From Lepraria neglecta (lineage: Eukaryota; Ascomycota; Lecanoromycetes; Lecanorales; Stereocaulaceae): a DNA stretch of 64,000 nt. The stretch is from positions 5,959,501 through 6,023,500 of the forward strand of contig CM065646.1 in NCBI GenBank assembly GCA_033220425.1. The letters are read 5' to 3'. The translations under genes were made by a program, and so were the position numbers. Position 1 is the stretch's first letter; each line of letters opens with the position of its first letter. Shown piece after piece: positions 1 to 10,786 of this stretch. The notes under the pieces are model-generated. The model was not told the origin of the DNA and did no database searches. It saw only the letters and a program-made list of their open reading frames with translations.

Positions 1-869
1 GCGGCAGCGGCCTCCTCATCTTCAGGCTCTGGTTCAGGGGCCTTTGCTGGCTCTGCGGGCTTAGACGACGAAGAACGAGCATCTGGCATTGGGACATCCT
101 CTTCTGATTCCCTCATTCCGTTCATATCAGGTGCCCCACCTCCTTCGCCTGGTGCACCTCCAAAGGACATGTCAACGCCCAAAAGTACGCCCATTACTTG
201 CAAGAACCTCGGATCCTGCATTTCGGTTCCGATATCGTTTGGATTCTGTCTGAGGCGCTGGAGCTTTTGCATGAATTGGGGATCTGCGAGTAGCGAGCGG
301 GTCTTGGGGTTGTTCGCAAGCTTCTGGACCATTTGAGGATCGTTGAAAATATTTCCAAGCCCCCCACCTGCCATATCATCAGGAGCGCCATCAGCTTGTC
401 TTTCGGCATCGATAGCACGCTTGACGGCTGCAAGTCCCGACTTGGCCTGTGCGTTATTAGGATCTAGCTTGAGCGCCTCTTCGAAAGCATCGTTGGCTCC
501 GACTGGACGGATTGTCAGTGTGATTCCATATTACAGAAAGAGGAAGGCGTACCTAGATCCCCCGTGCCATGTAATGCAGCTCCCTTACGTCCCCAGCCTT
601 TTGCCCAGTCAGGCTTTATCTCTGTAGTCTTGTTTGCATCTTCCAGAGCCTGGTCGAATTCTTTCTTTGAGGCATATGCACCAGATCGATTAGAGTACAG
701 GACGTGGTTTTGGGGCTCGATCTCGATTGCTTGAGAAAATTTCTCACTGTAAGCAGTCAGCACAGGAGACTCAAGGAATGTAATTTCGAAGGACGTCAAC
801 GCACATTGCTTCGTCAAACTTCTTCTCAGCAAAAGCCTTGTTGCCTTCAGCTTTCAGAGCATTCGCCAT
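1..869 (-). CDS. STI1: Hsp90/Hsp70 co-chaperone Sti1 (STIP1/Hop), 3' end beyond window
   Basis: Cytosolic adaptor that links Hsp70 and Hsp90 during client transfer. Three exons fit by phase: 869-805, 746-553 and 502-1, all with GT...AG introns (58 and 50 nt). The protein begins [20 protein letters not shown], the typical first helix of the N-terminal TPR1 domain, and continues through TPR motifs ([20 protein letters not shown], then [17 protein letters not shown]). Next comes the DP1 region with [18 protein letters not shown] and [13 protein letters not shown]. The last visible part is a Pro/Glu-rich linker ([19 protein letters not shown]). TPR2A, TPR2B and DP2 would lie before base 1. The start is the only ATG that gives the conserved N-terminus. 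It is divergently transcribed from the RNA polymerase III gene 318 bp away. Confidence 0.95.
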
Positions 870-1187
870 GACTCCGTGTGGTCCGTGTAATAGGATTTAG
901 TGGATATCAGGAGAGGTGAGGTTATATTCCAAGCAGCGAAGTAAAAATAATGGGTCGTAGAAAGCCTTGACCAAGCTGTAGTTCGCGTCGAATGTTCTAG
1001 CAGATCGGTACACAGCTCAGCCGTAACTGAGAGCTTTAGGGCTTCGTACGCGGAGGGCTTCCGCACCAAATATCGATTTATGAGTCGAGCCTCTTTATCG
1101 CGACAACTCTTGTACAACAACCATAGCAACAATCTACTCGGCCTTCATTGTCAAGCCGGAGCTACCAGGCCCAAATCTGCTCCAACG
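870..1187. promoter_or_regulatory. shared divergent promoter region of STI1 and RPC34
   Basis: The 318 bp between two opposite ATGs must hold both promoters. An open frame runs into this stretch from the C34 side (from 1080), but the better start is at 1188. No clear TATA box or heat-shock element array could be named by eye, so the assignment rests on gene layout only. Confidence 0.4.
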
Positions 1188-2321
1188 ATGGCGACTGCAG
1201 CCAAAGAGGACCCTACCAAAGATGAGGATATTACGATGGGGGAACCGAGTGGAGTGTCCAGTCCACAAGAGCTGAGGAACGCGCTGTACGCTCGATGTGC
1301 TACTTTCGAAGAGAATCATGTATTCGACCAGAATGAATTACTGTCATTCAGCATTCTCCCTGAGAACAACGTCGAGAAATTGATTGTGCACACAAATCGA
1401 TTGGCCAAAGATGGACTTTTCAAGCTTATGACCAAAGATGGCAAGGCATGTTGGAAAGTCGTCAAGCGATCCGATGCTGCCAAGTAAAGACCCATGACCA
1501 TCCTATAGACATGAAGACTGATCTACTCCACCAATAGGTACAGATCGCTTAGCCAAGATGAGGCCCTTGTCTATTCGTATATTGAAGCCGCCCAACGGGA
1601 AGGCATTTGGAGCAAGCTACTCCGCAACAAGACCAATCTACATATGACCACGATGAACCGTGCCGTCAAAAATTTGGAAAGCAAGAATTACATCAAGTCA
1701 ATCAAGACTGTCAAATGGCCGAATAGGAAGACCTATATGCTGGCCAAGCTGCAACCATCAGAAGATGTGACCGGAGGACCATTCTACACAGACGGCATAC
1801 TGGATGAGGAGTTCGTTCATCAAATGTCTCTTTGGGCAGAGAGATATATCATCGGGCGAAGTTGGTGGCACCCACCTCTGCCGGAACCCATGAAGAAAAA
1901 GTCAAAACCAAAATTGACACAAGAAGAAGCCGAGGAACTGAGAGCTAGAGAGCTTCGACGCGGACATGGAAGGGCAAGGAGCGAGATCATGCTGCCATTC
2001 CCCGCCGGCTACAATGGTTATCCTATACTCGCGGAGATTACCAGAGCCATTAATGCATCGGAGTTGTCTGGAGTAGTCATGAAGGAGTCGGAAGTGGGTC
2101 AATTACTGGACATCCTTTGCTGGGATGGTCGGCTAGAAAAGGTCCGGAACGGCAAATCATACAGAGCTGTACGTCTTGTTGTTGGGGAGGAAGGGGTAGT
2201 GCTTGAAAATGGGCTCACAGAGTCGCCATGTGGACGATGTCCGGTCTTCGACATGTGCGAGGAAGATGGGCCAGTGAATGCGAGGACCTGCGAGTACTTT
2301 CAGGACTGGCTACAGATATGA
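1188..2321 (+). CDS. RPC34: DNA-directed RNA polymerase III subunit C34 (Rpc34/RPC6)
   Basis: Subunit of the Pol III-specific C82-C34-C31 heterotrimer, which contacts TFIIIB and helps open promoters of tRNA and 5S genes. Two exons, 1188-1483 and 1538-2321, joined through AA|G (Lys), give 359 aa. Winged-helix parts are visible: ELLSFSILPENNVEKLIVHT, then LVYSYIEAAQREGIWSKLLR and NLHMTTMNRAVKNLESKNYI. Next comes the conserved WPNRKTYMLAKLQPSEDVTG and GGPFYTDG. The C-terminus has four cysteines, CGRCPVFDMC...TCEYFQDWL, the iron-sulfur cluster pattern of metazoan and most fungal C34 proteins. An upstream in-frame ATG at 1080 would add 36 residues of low conservation; the ATG at 1188 sits in better context and starts the acidic leader expected for the family. 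Confidence 0.94.
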
Positions 2322-3225
2322 CGTTGGGGGGTTCTTTCTGCTGGCATGGGCATTGCATAGAATAGGCGTTGCTTCGAATTGGAGATACCCCCGGGAAGCG
2401 TCGGCGTTGCAAACACAGCTGTGCAAGGATATGTGCTGCCATTTGCTCGGAGGAGTACGTAGTAGGCAAGCAATCCGTAACACTTAGATGATCAGGTTTT
2501 ATCCGTCCCGCGCATGGAATTGTAGGAATATTTAAGCACGTATTCGTACATCGTTTCATCACGACGACAAACCCCCACGGTAACCTTTAAACTCCTACAG
2601 CGCTTGAATCCCTTTATGGTGCTTCTGTATTTCTCAAATTTTGTGCATTGGAGCTGCATACAATTTAATTAAAGATAACATGCCCTGCATTCTCCGATCA
2701 TATCAACTCCCATCTCTTCACATTCATGCAAAGTTCCTAGATCATATCTAGATCTCAATTTCTGCAGGTACGGAGTTTACTCCTACCAATCCCCTACTGT
2801 AGACAAGGAGCCGCATCTGTTCCATATACACTAGCAAAGAGACCCACCTCCGACCTGCGCCTCTCTCAATAGGCGCGCGAAGATTCGAGGTCTGCGCTTC
2901 GTTTCACAACTCCCTGCTAAGCGCTTATACCTCTTGTATCAAACAACTTGACCTCCTGGTCGAACAACGTTGACGAGCCAAGGACCTTCCATTGTTCTCA
3001 TGCCGCCTGACAGGGTTGGCTATGAACCAGCAATCGCCTGTTCTCCATCTCTTTGAAACAAATAGAGTCGGAAAATGGGATCCTGCTCACGGCATGCCGT
3101 GCAAACGGCTGACTTCTCATTTCTCTGTTCCCATATCTGTCTGCATTTCCTTCTGTTTTCCTCTCATCCATTGAATAGACCTGCATTGTGGGGCGTATTC
3201 TCGTTTTTCTCTAATCATCTAGAAG
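2322..3225. other. intergenic, no gene seen
   Basis: Holds the 3' region of RPC34 and the promoter of the glycoside hydrolase gene. Pyrimidine-rich stretches occur near 3110-3220 just before the hydrolase start, as in many fungal promoters. Short open frames here overlap on both strands and show no protein-like pattern. Confidence 0.5.
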
Positions 3226-4442
3226 ATGTTGTCGCTCTTTTTTGCCGTCTTGTTCATTGCTGCTGGCAGCAACGCATCACCATGCAAAGTATCCGCTGGG
3301 AGCTCTGCTGTAAGCTCCAGCTCCGGTGTTACCCCTACAGGCTACCCTCCAGGATCACAGCAATTATCTGTCAACCAAGGCGCCAGCAACACACTTCAAA
3401 ATGCTGTCAATAATTCTTCTGGGACGCAACTTGTCACCAGTCCTGGTTCTGGTGCCCAAGCGGGCATTCAGCAAGTTGGTTCCGGAAGCACCTCTCCTGG
3501 ATCATGTCCGCCCGGATTCATCAATACTGTCTTCAACACGGGCGCCCCTGCACAACAGGGTTGGCCACAGACTGTGTGGAGCTCGCTGACCTCTAATGGT
3601 ATCAACGACTGGAGTATGTGACCGCATCTAGCGCAACAAAAGCCTCGTACAGCATACTGACAATAATTGTTTTTCTAGTCGGCTTCTCACTCGCCATACT
3701 TGACGCCAAAAACACCTACGACGTCAATGGTGGTCCAGCCGCAGTGATGCCCGCCCTCAACAACGCCCAAATCCACGTAGTCATGGACCCCCGTGACACA
3801 GACGCAGCCGTACAAATGGTGCAAGGGCCCTCCCCCCCACAATACCTCGAATTATTCAACGAACCCGACTACTCCTTCGAAGGGCTAACCCCCACAACCG
3901 ACGCCGCCACCGCGGCCCAAAACCTACAGGCAATGTTCACGATCCCCCACAACGCCACAACCTACATCTCCCCAGCCGTCGCCTTTCCCAACAGCGCCTG
4001 GCTCCCTTCTTTCCGCGATGCCTGCAACAACTGCTTCGATCAAATCCCCATCGTCTCAATGCACATCTACGAACCCGACCCTTCAGTCGTCATAGCCAGC
4101 ATCCAGACCTTCCACGGCACATGGCCCGACAAGCGAATCTGGATCACCGAGCTGTCACCCGCGAGACACGATTGTACTTTGTCAGATGCCGCTAGCGGGC
4201 CAGGTTCTATTGGCGATTACATCAATACGCTGATACCGCAGATTGTGGCGCTAGGATACGTGGACAAGATCTTCTGGAATAGTGGTGAGTGGGATGCGAC
4301 GGCTCTCAATGCCGCACCTTCTGCTTGCAACCCAAGCTTAGTAGACGCGAGTGGCAATGCGACTCCTGTTCTACAGGCATTGGGACAAGTTTGTGGTGGA
4401 TCTGGAGGTGCACCGGCTGGTGGAAGTTCAGCTACTTCTTAG
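3226..4442 (+). CDS. secreted glycoside hydrolase, GH128/Asl1-like (beta-1,3-glucanase type)
   Basis: Probable extracellular or wall-bound beta-1,3-glucanase. Exons 3226-3613 and 3679-4442 (65-nt intron, joined A|TC = Ile) give 383 aa. The N-terminus MLSLFFAVLFIAAGSNA is a signal peptide, followed by a Ser/Gly/Gln-rich linker to about residue 95. The catalytic domain shows LELFNEPDYSF, with the Glu expected as acid/base, and RIWITELSP, with the Glu expected as nucleophile, at the spacing of a TIM-barrel GH128. Cysteines in FRDACNNCFD and near the end may form disulfides. The short C-terminal Gly/Ser tail (CGGSGGAPAGGSSATS) is not a clear GPI signal. The family name is taken from the two Glu motifs; the substrate is inferred from the family. 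Confidence 0.85.
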
Positions 4443-4861
4443 GAGGGGAAGACCTTTGTAAATGCCTGGCAACCCTGGAGTATGGTGATGCATGTAATAC
4501 CTTTCTATATGTACAGAGAGATCTGGATATAATATTTACCTCTAGTGCATTGAATGCGCTTTTTCCCCTCGCTGGGATTGGACATACCGAAGTTGTTAGG
4601 GATAGAGAATTCAATTGAGCCTCTCCATCTCTTTCCTCTCAAGCCAAGCAAGCATGTTAGATGTGAAAAACAGATAAGATAGCACTCCCAGTTCTCGGAT
4701 TAAGAAAGTTGCAGGGAGTCATAACGCGTGGACCAGAGACCCCTCGTCTCAGATCTGATCCCTCATCTAAAAAAGTCGCTCAAGCCAGCTAGAGACTGCA
4801 TACTTTTCTCAATGCAGATAACAGACGTTCCTTGTTCTTCATCTCTCTCTATCACCTACAA
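4443..4861. other. intergenic, no gene seen
   Basis: 3' flank of the hydrolase gene and a stretch of about 400 bp without a credible coding frame on either strand. Confidence 0.4.
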
Positions 4862-5330
4862 ATGAACCCTGTACGAATCCAGACAGGTCTTTACCTTCTC
4901 GACAAAAGAAACCTGTCAGAAAACTCTTAGCCAAATTTGGCAGAGGAATCGCCCTGCGGGCCTCAAGGCGTGCCGTGGCCTGACATTTTCCTCTACAGGC
5001 ATCCGTTGGTGGCCAAAGCCACTCTCGAAAGGCACGGGCGTAGTCCTAGACAATGTCTTTACATATCCTCCTAGCCCTCTTCTAAATCCCCTAGCCAGCC
5101 CACCACCGCCCGGCAACCACGCCCTAGAAAAACCCCCTAACGGTCCCCATTACGCACCGTCACCAGGGCCGCTCAAAGGTTCCGAAAGTAGCTCAGGCCA
5201 CCATTCCCAGTCTAGGAGGCCAACCCACGTGTCGACCTACCATTCCGATCGGGCCAGCCTCATAGCCGCAAATCCCACGACAATCGACCGTCGCAAAACA
5301 CGCTCCCCTGGCTACTATTGGCCTGCTTAG
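4862..5330 (+). CDS. possible small gene, long open frame without its own ATG
   Basis: A GC-rich frame stays open from about 4866 to the TAG at 5328-5330 (about 155 codons) with no internal ATG. A plausible gene model uses ATG at 4862, exon 1 4862-4870, a 73-nt intron (GTACGA...TTTGGCAG) and exon 2 4944-5330, giving 131 aa. The product has a basic N-terminus (RNRPAGLKACRGL), a Pro-rich middle (NPLASPPPPGNH) and a Ser/Arg-rich end (HHSQSRRPTHVSTYHSDRAS). No family is recognised. It lies just left of the Fot1-like element and may be a real orphan gene, an old gene fragment or a chance frame helped by high GC. A shorter opposite-strand frame overlaps at 4916-5116. Confidence 0.33.
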
Positions 5331-5390
5331 TAGCTAGAAGATCGACAGGTCCCTAAATTTCGGATAATTAGATAGTGGAGGCGTCTCGTA

Positions 5391-5450
5391 CTCGTATTGC
5401 CCCCCAAACCGCCACTCCCCCCAAACCGCCAGCCGCTAAGCCTAATTGGG
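5391..5450 (+). repeat. left terminal inverted repeat of the Fot1-like element
   Basis: 60 bp, rich in C runs on this strand; matches the reverse complement of 6604-6663 with a few single-base differences. Confidence 0.88.
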
Positions 5451-5889
5451 AGCGCTAATAAATAATTTATCAATGCCACTATTCAATGCCTCCATTCCAT
5501 TGCATTGCATGGCTATGTGGCCCAATTGGAGCTCTAAAAGAGGCCCGGAGGCAGTGGACTAGTAGTGGAAGAGGATCTGCTATTCAGACAAGCAATATCT
5601 CATGTGGTTGGTGCAGCACATCTATCCGAATCCTCGAATATATAACTCTGCTTGCGATATCATATTCCAATTCGAACTCGAAATCAGGCCTGAAAACGCG
5701 ATTGCAATGCTTTCCTCGACCTGCACCCCCTTCTTTATTAGGCATAGCGCCTATTTAAGGAGTCGCCATAGCTTCCTGATGATTCGACCTCCCTGTATGG
5801 CCACTGGAGTGGGCGATAGCTCTCGCATAAGGACTGGCTGCTCCGGCCCCGCTAATGTATCTGATATATGTGCTCGATGAGGTATAGCT

Positions 5890-6400
5890 GCTGTTATTCG
5901 GGGTGCTCTTGGTATTACTAGGGGTCGTATTGGAAGCCTTTCTCATCCATATTGTACGTATCTTAGTCTTCCACCTTGTACTGCTGCTTCGTTGTATGGT
6001 AGAGCTCGAACCAATAAGCTATCGTTTCAGGGTTACTGGCGATATTGTTCCTGTCTTTATCCATAGGCGAAATGAATTTCGTTTTTAGATCAGGATGGCG
6101 ATTGAAGAACTTCTCAACCCAGTGATTGCCTAGGTCTTTTATATAACCTCTCTTTCGAAGTATCTACTGGGCTATAGACCGCAATTACATGACCCTTGGT
6201 AGCTACCCCCATTTTCCGAGTTATATTATCTATCTGGCGATTACGGCTTCTTCTGCTGGTGATAGTAATTATTACTCCTGGCTGACTTTATTCCTTGATC
6301 TGGCTCCTTTGATTCGATCTCGTAGAGTAGTCCGACTGATTCGGAACCGAGTAGCGATCTGGCAAGTCGATTCGGCTTGTAGTGTTCTAATGGTTTCGTG
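5890..6400 (-). pseudogene. Fot1/pogo transposase relic
   Basis: Reading the minus strand near 6150-5900 gives DLGNHWVEKFFNRHPDLKTK, the end of the CENP-B-type DNA-binding domain. It continues through MDKDRNN and PETIAYWFELYH to VED, a stop, then YNMDEKGFQ, which is the first catalytic Asp block of pogo/Fot1 DDE transposases (NMDE). Upstream (6400-6180) remnants of the helix-turn-helix region are visible across stops. The rest of the DDE domain is lost or scrambled. No intact protein can be made. Confidence 0.75.
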
Positions 6401-6603
6401 ATAATAGTTTATAGCCAACAGGATCTTTGCTCTTTCTGGAGCTCTAGAGGGCCTATCTGGAGGTCTTCTTGCTCTGGTAGATTAGATAGAAGGTCGGCAG
6501 GGTCGTCAGAGCCGTGGAGCGTTGATATAGCCATTACGGTGGCATGCAATGGGTGGAATGGAGGAGTTTGAGTATGATTTTCGACATACCATTTGATAGT
6601 TTG

Positions 6604-6663
6604 CCTAATTAGGTTTAGCGGCTGGCGGTTTGGGGGGACTGGCGGTTGGGGGGGCAATACGAG
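6604..6663 (-). repeat. right terminal inverted repeat of the Fot1-like element
   Basis: Mirror of 5391-5450; followed at once by the TA target duplication (6664-6665). Confidence 0.88.
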
Positions 6664-7043
6664 TACCTGGCTTAGAGGTTTGACAATGCGAGCGCGTTGC
6701 ATAATCACTGCACGTTTTGTGGACTCCGCGCGGGACTCTTTGGTAGAAATTGATTGGTTTCATGGGGGTCCAAGGTAAAGTTGGGTCCGGTGAAGCCGTA
6801 AGGCGGTTTTTGGAGAGACGCGAAATACGAGGGACTTGGATTCAGTTTATATTTCGTCAGTTCCTCTTGAGCCGGAGGTGACGAATGAGTTGCTATTTAT
6901 TATTGGGTAGAAATACTCCCAGGCCCTCTTGGGACACAGAGATCTACAGTCGTCAGCTTCTTGTTGAGCCTGTCTTGAACATACTGCAGGATCTACCAGC
7001 ACTCCACGTCATCAGTCAGCATCATCAACCAAAGTCCTCTACC

Positions 7044-7583
7044 ATGCATTCATCCCTCGCTCTTCCATCCCTCCTCCTCCTAGCCTCCCTTACCACAGCA
7101 ACCCTTGCCATCCCCGCCGGTGCCGCGCGCTCAAAACCAACCACCGCCCTCGCAGTAGCAACATCAGCAAGCCTCACCTACAGTCCCACCAACTCCGCCA
7201 TCCTAATACCAGTCTCTTACCCAATATCCGGGCTAGTCCCCCAATGCAACATATACGAAAGCGTCGTAACCACAGACGCAAACAACGTCCAAGCCGATCT
7301 CGCCACTGGCACTGGTAGTGGGTTCCAGCATAGCTGTTGCACCACGGCGACCAACCAGTGTGCACTGCTCGATGTCAACGGCACAGCAGTTGTCCAACTC
7401 TGCTCAACTGGAGGTGCGCAATGTGCGCAGTGTTTAGACCTGGCTACTGCTATAGAATCTATTGTTGCGAGCTGTTCAAATAGCTTCCTTACTGGCACTC
7501 AGCGAGTTGGTGGGCAGGTGGTGATTCCGTGGATGGTGAATACAACGTTGCAATTGAATCCGGCAAAGACAGTCGTCCGTTAG
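7044..7583 (+). CDS. small secreted cysteine-containing protein
   Basis: A single exon of 179 aa. The start MHSSLALPSLLLLASLTT begins a clear signal peptide, so this ATG is preferred over the in-frame ATG at 6885, which would bury it. The mature part has eight cysteines, including a CC pair (HSCCTT) and CAQC, an even number that suits disulfide bonding. NGTAV and NTTL are possible N-glycosylation sites. The protein is Thr/Ala/Ser-rich with no catalytic motif. Size, secretion and cysteines are those of many fungal cell-surface proteins or effector candidates, but no named family is recognised. It lies right of the Fot1-like relic. Confidence 0.7.
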   Translation: MHSSLALPSLLLLASLTTATLAIPAGAARSKPTTALAVATSASLTYSPTNSAILIPVSYPISGLVPQCNIYESVVTTDANNVQADLATGTGSGFQHSCCTTATNQCALLDVNGTAVVQLCSTGGAQCAQCLDLATAIESIVASCSNSFLTGTQRVGGQVVIPWMVNTTLQLNPAKTVVR

Positions 7584-8191
7584 TGAAGACCGGTAGATGG
7601 TGTTTGGCATCTTTCTTCGGATCTCAGCAGCATATAGACGGATAGCGGGCGACGGGATGCCGTGTTCAAGGCGATGACTCGGGGTGAATGTCCATTAATA
7701 GAGCACTCTCGAGCCTTCGACCCTTTGCTATGCACCGCTCAGTGCGCGTTGGTCATAATGCCTCTTGCATACAACATCAGTCACTAGATTTAATATTAGC
7801 TAAGACTCTGGCAGCCATGGTATGCAAGAATGCGAAAGGCAATGGAAAAGTTTAGAGATTGAAGGCCGAACATCGAGTGAAAAAGTTCGTGGGTTCGATT
7901 TAGAAGCCCTGCATGTTCGATTGCGCATCGTCTCTTGGAACGACGTTTGCTTTGCAGTTCTTCCGCAAGCGTGGAGGACCCACAGTGTTGGGAGACGCGA
8001 CTGTTACTGGCGTACCGGTGATCGAGTGTCGCCAATTTCGCATTTGTGTAAAGGTGGGACTGCCACGCGGTCTTCCTCTTCCTGCATCATGTGTATCTCG
8101 ACTCAAGCCATTTCAAGGAAAACGAGGGTCTGATGTTGATAAGCTTTGATTTTGTCTAGAATCGCCGATCGAAAGAGACTTACAACACTCC
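7584..8191. other. intergenic, no gene seen
   Basis: About 600 bp between two genes for secreted proteins on the same strand. Several short overlapping open frames (for example 7913-8149) show no domain or signal peptide, so none is called. Confidence 0.4.
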
Positions 8192-9341
8192 ATGCTCGTC
8201 CGGTATTTGACATCTTTCTGCTTAGCTTACCTTTCGAGGCAAGCTTTCTCAGCACCTGCTTTACCTTCCAGTGCTGTTCTTACATCTCTGAGAACAGAGT
8301 TACCAGCTCTCAATGGCTCGAGTTCATCATCGCCATGGCTGTATGTTGTCATCCTCCCAAGTGAAATGGAAGCCATGCTGAAATTTCCCTTGCAGCAATG
8401 GGACGTACTCTTACAGCGGAATCACTTTTGTTGTGAAATTCGGCAGAGCGTTGGACCCGGCACGAATTGCCGCCGTCCTATTTGTGGCGAACGCACTAGT
8501 TAATGACGAGGTTGAAGAAAGTGGTAAATACGCTCATCCTGAGCATATGCCGTTTTCGTATACTTCAGATGAAAGGACAGAACTTCAAATCTATAACTCT
8601 GGTGAAGTGTCGGGTGGGATGACCTGGGGTCAGATGCAGACAGCCGTTCAAGGACTGTGGCTCTACCTAGTCGAAGGCGAACGATCTGAATCGTGCCACT
8701 TCGACCTTTTTGCGGCCCAAACCCCGTCCATTTATCTCCACATCGGGTGGGGAAACATAGTGGAGGCAATTGTGCCTCCTAGCAAGCCCGTGATCGAGGT
8801 TGAGCCAGGGAATGCGACTCACAAAAGATCCCGTGACACATCCAGAAGATTCTCCGTGTTCCCATCTACCAGGGCTGTTGACCCCGACATCGTCAACTCA
8901 ACGCTTACGAACTCGAGCCTCCTCAATTCGAGTTCCCTCAATCTCACCGCTGCACCGTTCCACTTCCGAGTCCCCAATACCGAAATGACCTTATCGGTGA
9001 GCGTGAGAAGTGAGCTAATTGGATTTGAGACCATTGAAGCGTTGTTGATCGAAGCAAACTCCGAAATACAAGATGAGATCAACGCACATCGCGCAAGCAG
9101 TACAATGCCGGATGCATCCTTCAGATGCGATCTAGACAGTGAAGGAATCTTTTTAGAAATAGCTAGTTGGCGACCTCCACCGCACGGTCTTACATGGGGC
9201 CAACTGGCAGAGGCCATCGAAGGACTTGGGCTGTTCTATTTTGCATCTCATAGACAAGGGTGCCTTTTCGACGTTCTATATGGTGATTATGAGGTGATGA
9301 TTGGGATCGGGAGGATCGCAAAGTGGGAAGAGATGTCTTGA
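8192..9341 (+). CDS. secreted protein with two TWGQ-type lobes, function unknown
   Basis: Exons 8192-8340 and 8396-9341 (55-nt intron, CT|C = Leu) give 364 aa. The start MLVRYLTSFCLAYLSRQAFS is a signal peptide and is in phase with the second exon only after splicing, which supports both the intron and the start. Two similar lobes are visible: MTWGQMQTAVQGLWLYLVEG, later CHFDLF, and LTWGQLAEAIEGLGLFYFA, later CLFDV. Between them lies a Ser/Asn-rich stretch (TLTNSSLLNSSSLN) with several possible N-glycosylation sites. The lobes suggest an internal duplication. The pattern is known to me only from uncharacterised fungal proteins. Confidence 0.72.
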
Positions 9342-9919
9342 CGATGAGCCAGAAGGGGATGCGTCCCAACGTCCCTGCACTTCAGCACCTGCGTCCGAGG
9401 CGCAGCCATGTCGCCCGGCGGTGCAGCATCGCAGTATTGACGCGCGAGCTCTGAAGACAGGAGAGATAGACAGTGAGGACAATGTAACAGAGCATAAGCA
9501 AGAAGACCTTTGTTGTGACAGTGCAGGGGAACAAATGGTAATTGCTCTAGACAATATGAGCGAGAGGATGACAGACAGCGAAGGAAGATCATTCTTGGGT
9601 ATAAAAGGCGATAAAGGCCAGGAGAAACATGTTCACAGTATTTAGTATGATCGAGATAGGGTTTTGAATTTCACCAGTGTGCAATGGTAGAGTCCCGGGT
9701 TGTTGAGAGAAGATGGAAGGATCGAGCAAGTTCACTTCGCCTTCAAAGTCACGAAGTCTTGGTATTGATTTGTCATCGAGCCTCGCCGCGCTAGGACAGC
9801 TCTATCAAATAATAATTCGAGTGATCCAAATCCAACCAGCGCTGCATAACCACGACCTCAACTCTTTCCCTAACAACATAGCCGCATTCTTTCCCCAACT
9901 CTCCACCACATACACCAAC
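9342..9919. other. intergenic, no gene seen
   Basis: 3' flank of the secreted protein gene and promoter of the U2AF gene. A 114-codon frame (9301-9645) overlaps the preceding gene, is Ser/Glu-rich without a pattern, and is not called. Confidence 0.4.
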
Positions 9920-10786
9920 ATGGCCAAGTAAGCCCCTTCCCCTCCCATCCCTTCCCCCTCTCCTTCTGAATCATCCAGCTAACACCCACCTCCAGCTACC
10001 TCGCCTCCATCTTCGGCACCGAACAAGACAAAGTAAACTGCAGTTTCTACTACAAAATCGGCGCATGCCGGCACGGCGACCGCTGTTCACGCAAACACGT
10101 CAAGCCCTCCTACAGCCAAACCATCCTCCTCCCAAACCTCTACCAAAACCCGGCCTACGATCCCAAGAACAAGATGAATGCGAGCCAGCTGCAGAATCAT
10201 TTCGATGCATTTTATGAGGATTTTTGGTGCGAGATGTGCAAGTATGGCGAGCCGGAGGAGGTCGTGGTTTGTGATAATAATAATGATCGTACGTATTTCC
10301 CTAGCCTTCTACTGCTCCGCTGCGAGGGTACTGCTCCGCTGAGGCGGAGAGGTTTCCCTTCTATGTGCTAATGTCTGTTTCACAGATCTCATCGGCAACG
10401 TCTATGCGCGCTTCAAATACGAAGACTCCGCCCAAAAAGCTTGCGACGCGCTCAACTCGCGCTGGTACGCCGCGCGGCCCATCTACTGCGAACTCAGTCC
10501 CGTCACCGATTTCCGTGAAGCGTGTTGCAGGTTAAATAGCGGGGAAGGGTGTGTGAGGGGTGGTTTCTGTAATTTCATACATAGGAAGGAACCGAGTCCG
10601 GAGCTGGAACGGGAATTGGAATTGGGGACTAAGAAATGGTATGTCATCTTTCTTGAACTGCCCTTTGATCCTTTTTGAGGGAGAAACGCTGACGATGGAA
10701 CCATTTATAGGTTGAGGGAAAGAGGCAGGGATGAGAGGAGTTTAACTAGAAGCCCCAGTCCAGAGCCTACGAGGAAGAGGTATTGA
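9920..10786 (+). CDS. splicing factor U2AF small subunit (U2AF35/U2AF23)
   Basis: Recognises the AG at the 3' splice site as partner of the U2AF large subunit, in the nucleus. Four exons fit by phase: 9920-9927, 9996-10288, 10386-10638 and 10711-10786, giving 209 aa. The first exon encodes only MA and part of Asn, a layout easily missed by gene finders. Visible are zinc finger 1 (CSFYYKIGACRHGDRCSRKH), the UHM-type RRM (LIGNVYARFKYEDSAQKACD, then LNSRWYAARPIYCELSPV), zinc finger 2 (CCRLNSGEGCVRGGFCNFIH) and a short basic tail (RERGRDERSLTRSPSPEPTR) instead of a long RS domain. Length is close to fission yeast U2AF23. Confidence 0.94.

Larger units (their letters stand above)
5391..6663 (-). 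mobile_element. Fot1/pogo-type (Tc1-mariner) DNA transposon, deleted and mutated copy
   Basis: The 1273-bp element is bounded by 60-bp inverted repeats (5391-5450 and 6604-6663) starting CTCGTATTGCCCCCC. A TA lies outside each end (5389-5390 and 6664-6665), the target duplication used by Tc1/mariner elements. The repeats match at all but a few positions. The inside holds a broken transposase on the minus strand. Full Fot1 elements are close to 1.9 kb, so this copy has lost part of its gene and must be non-autonomous. Confidence 0.85.
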
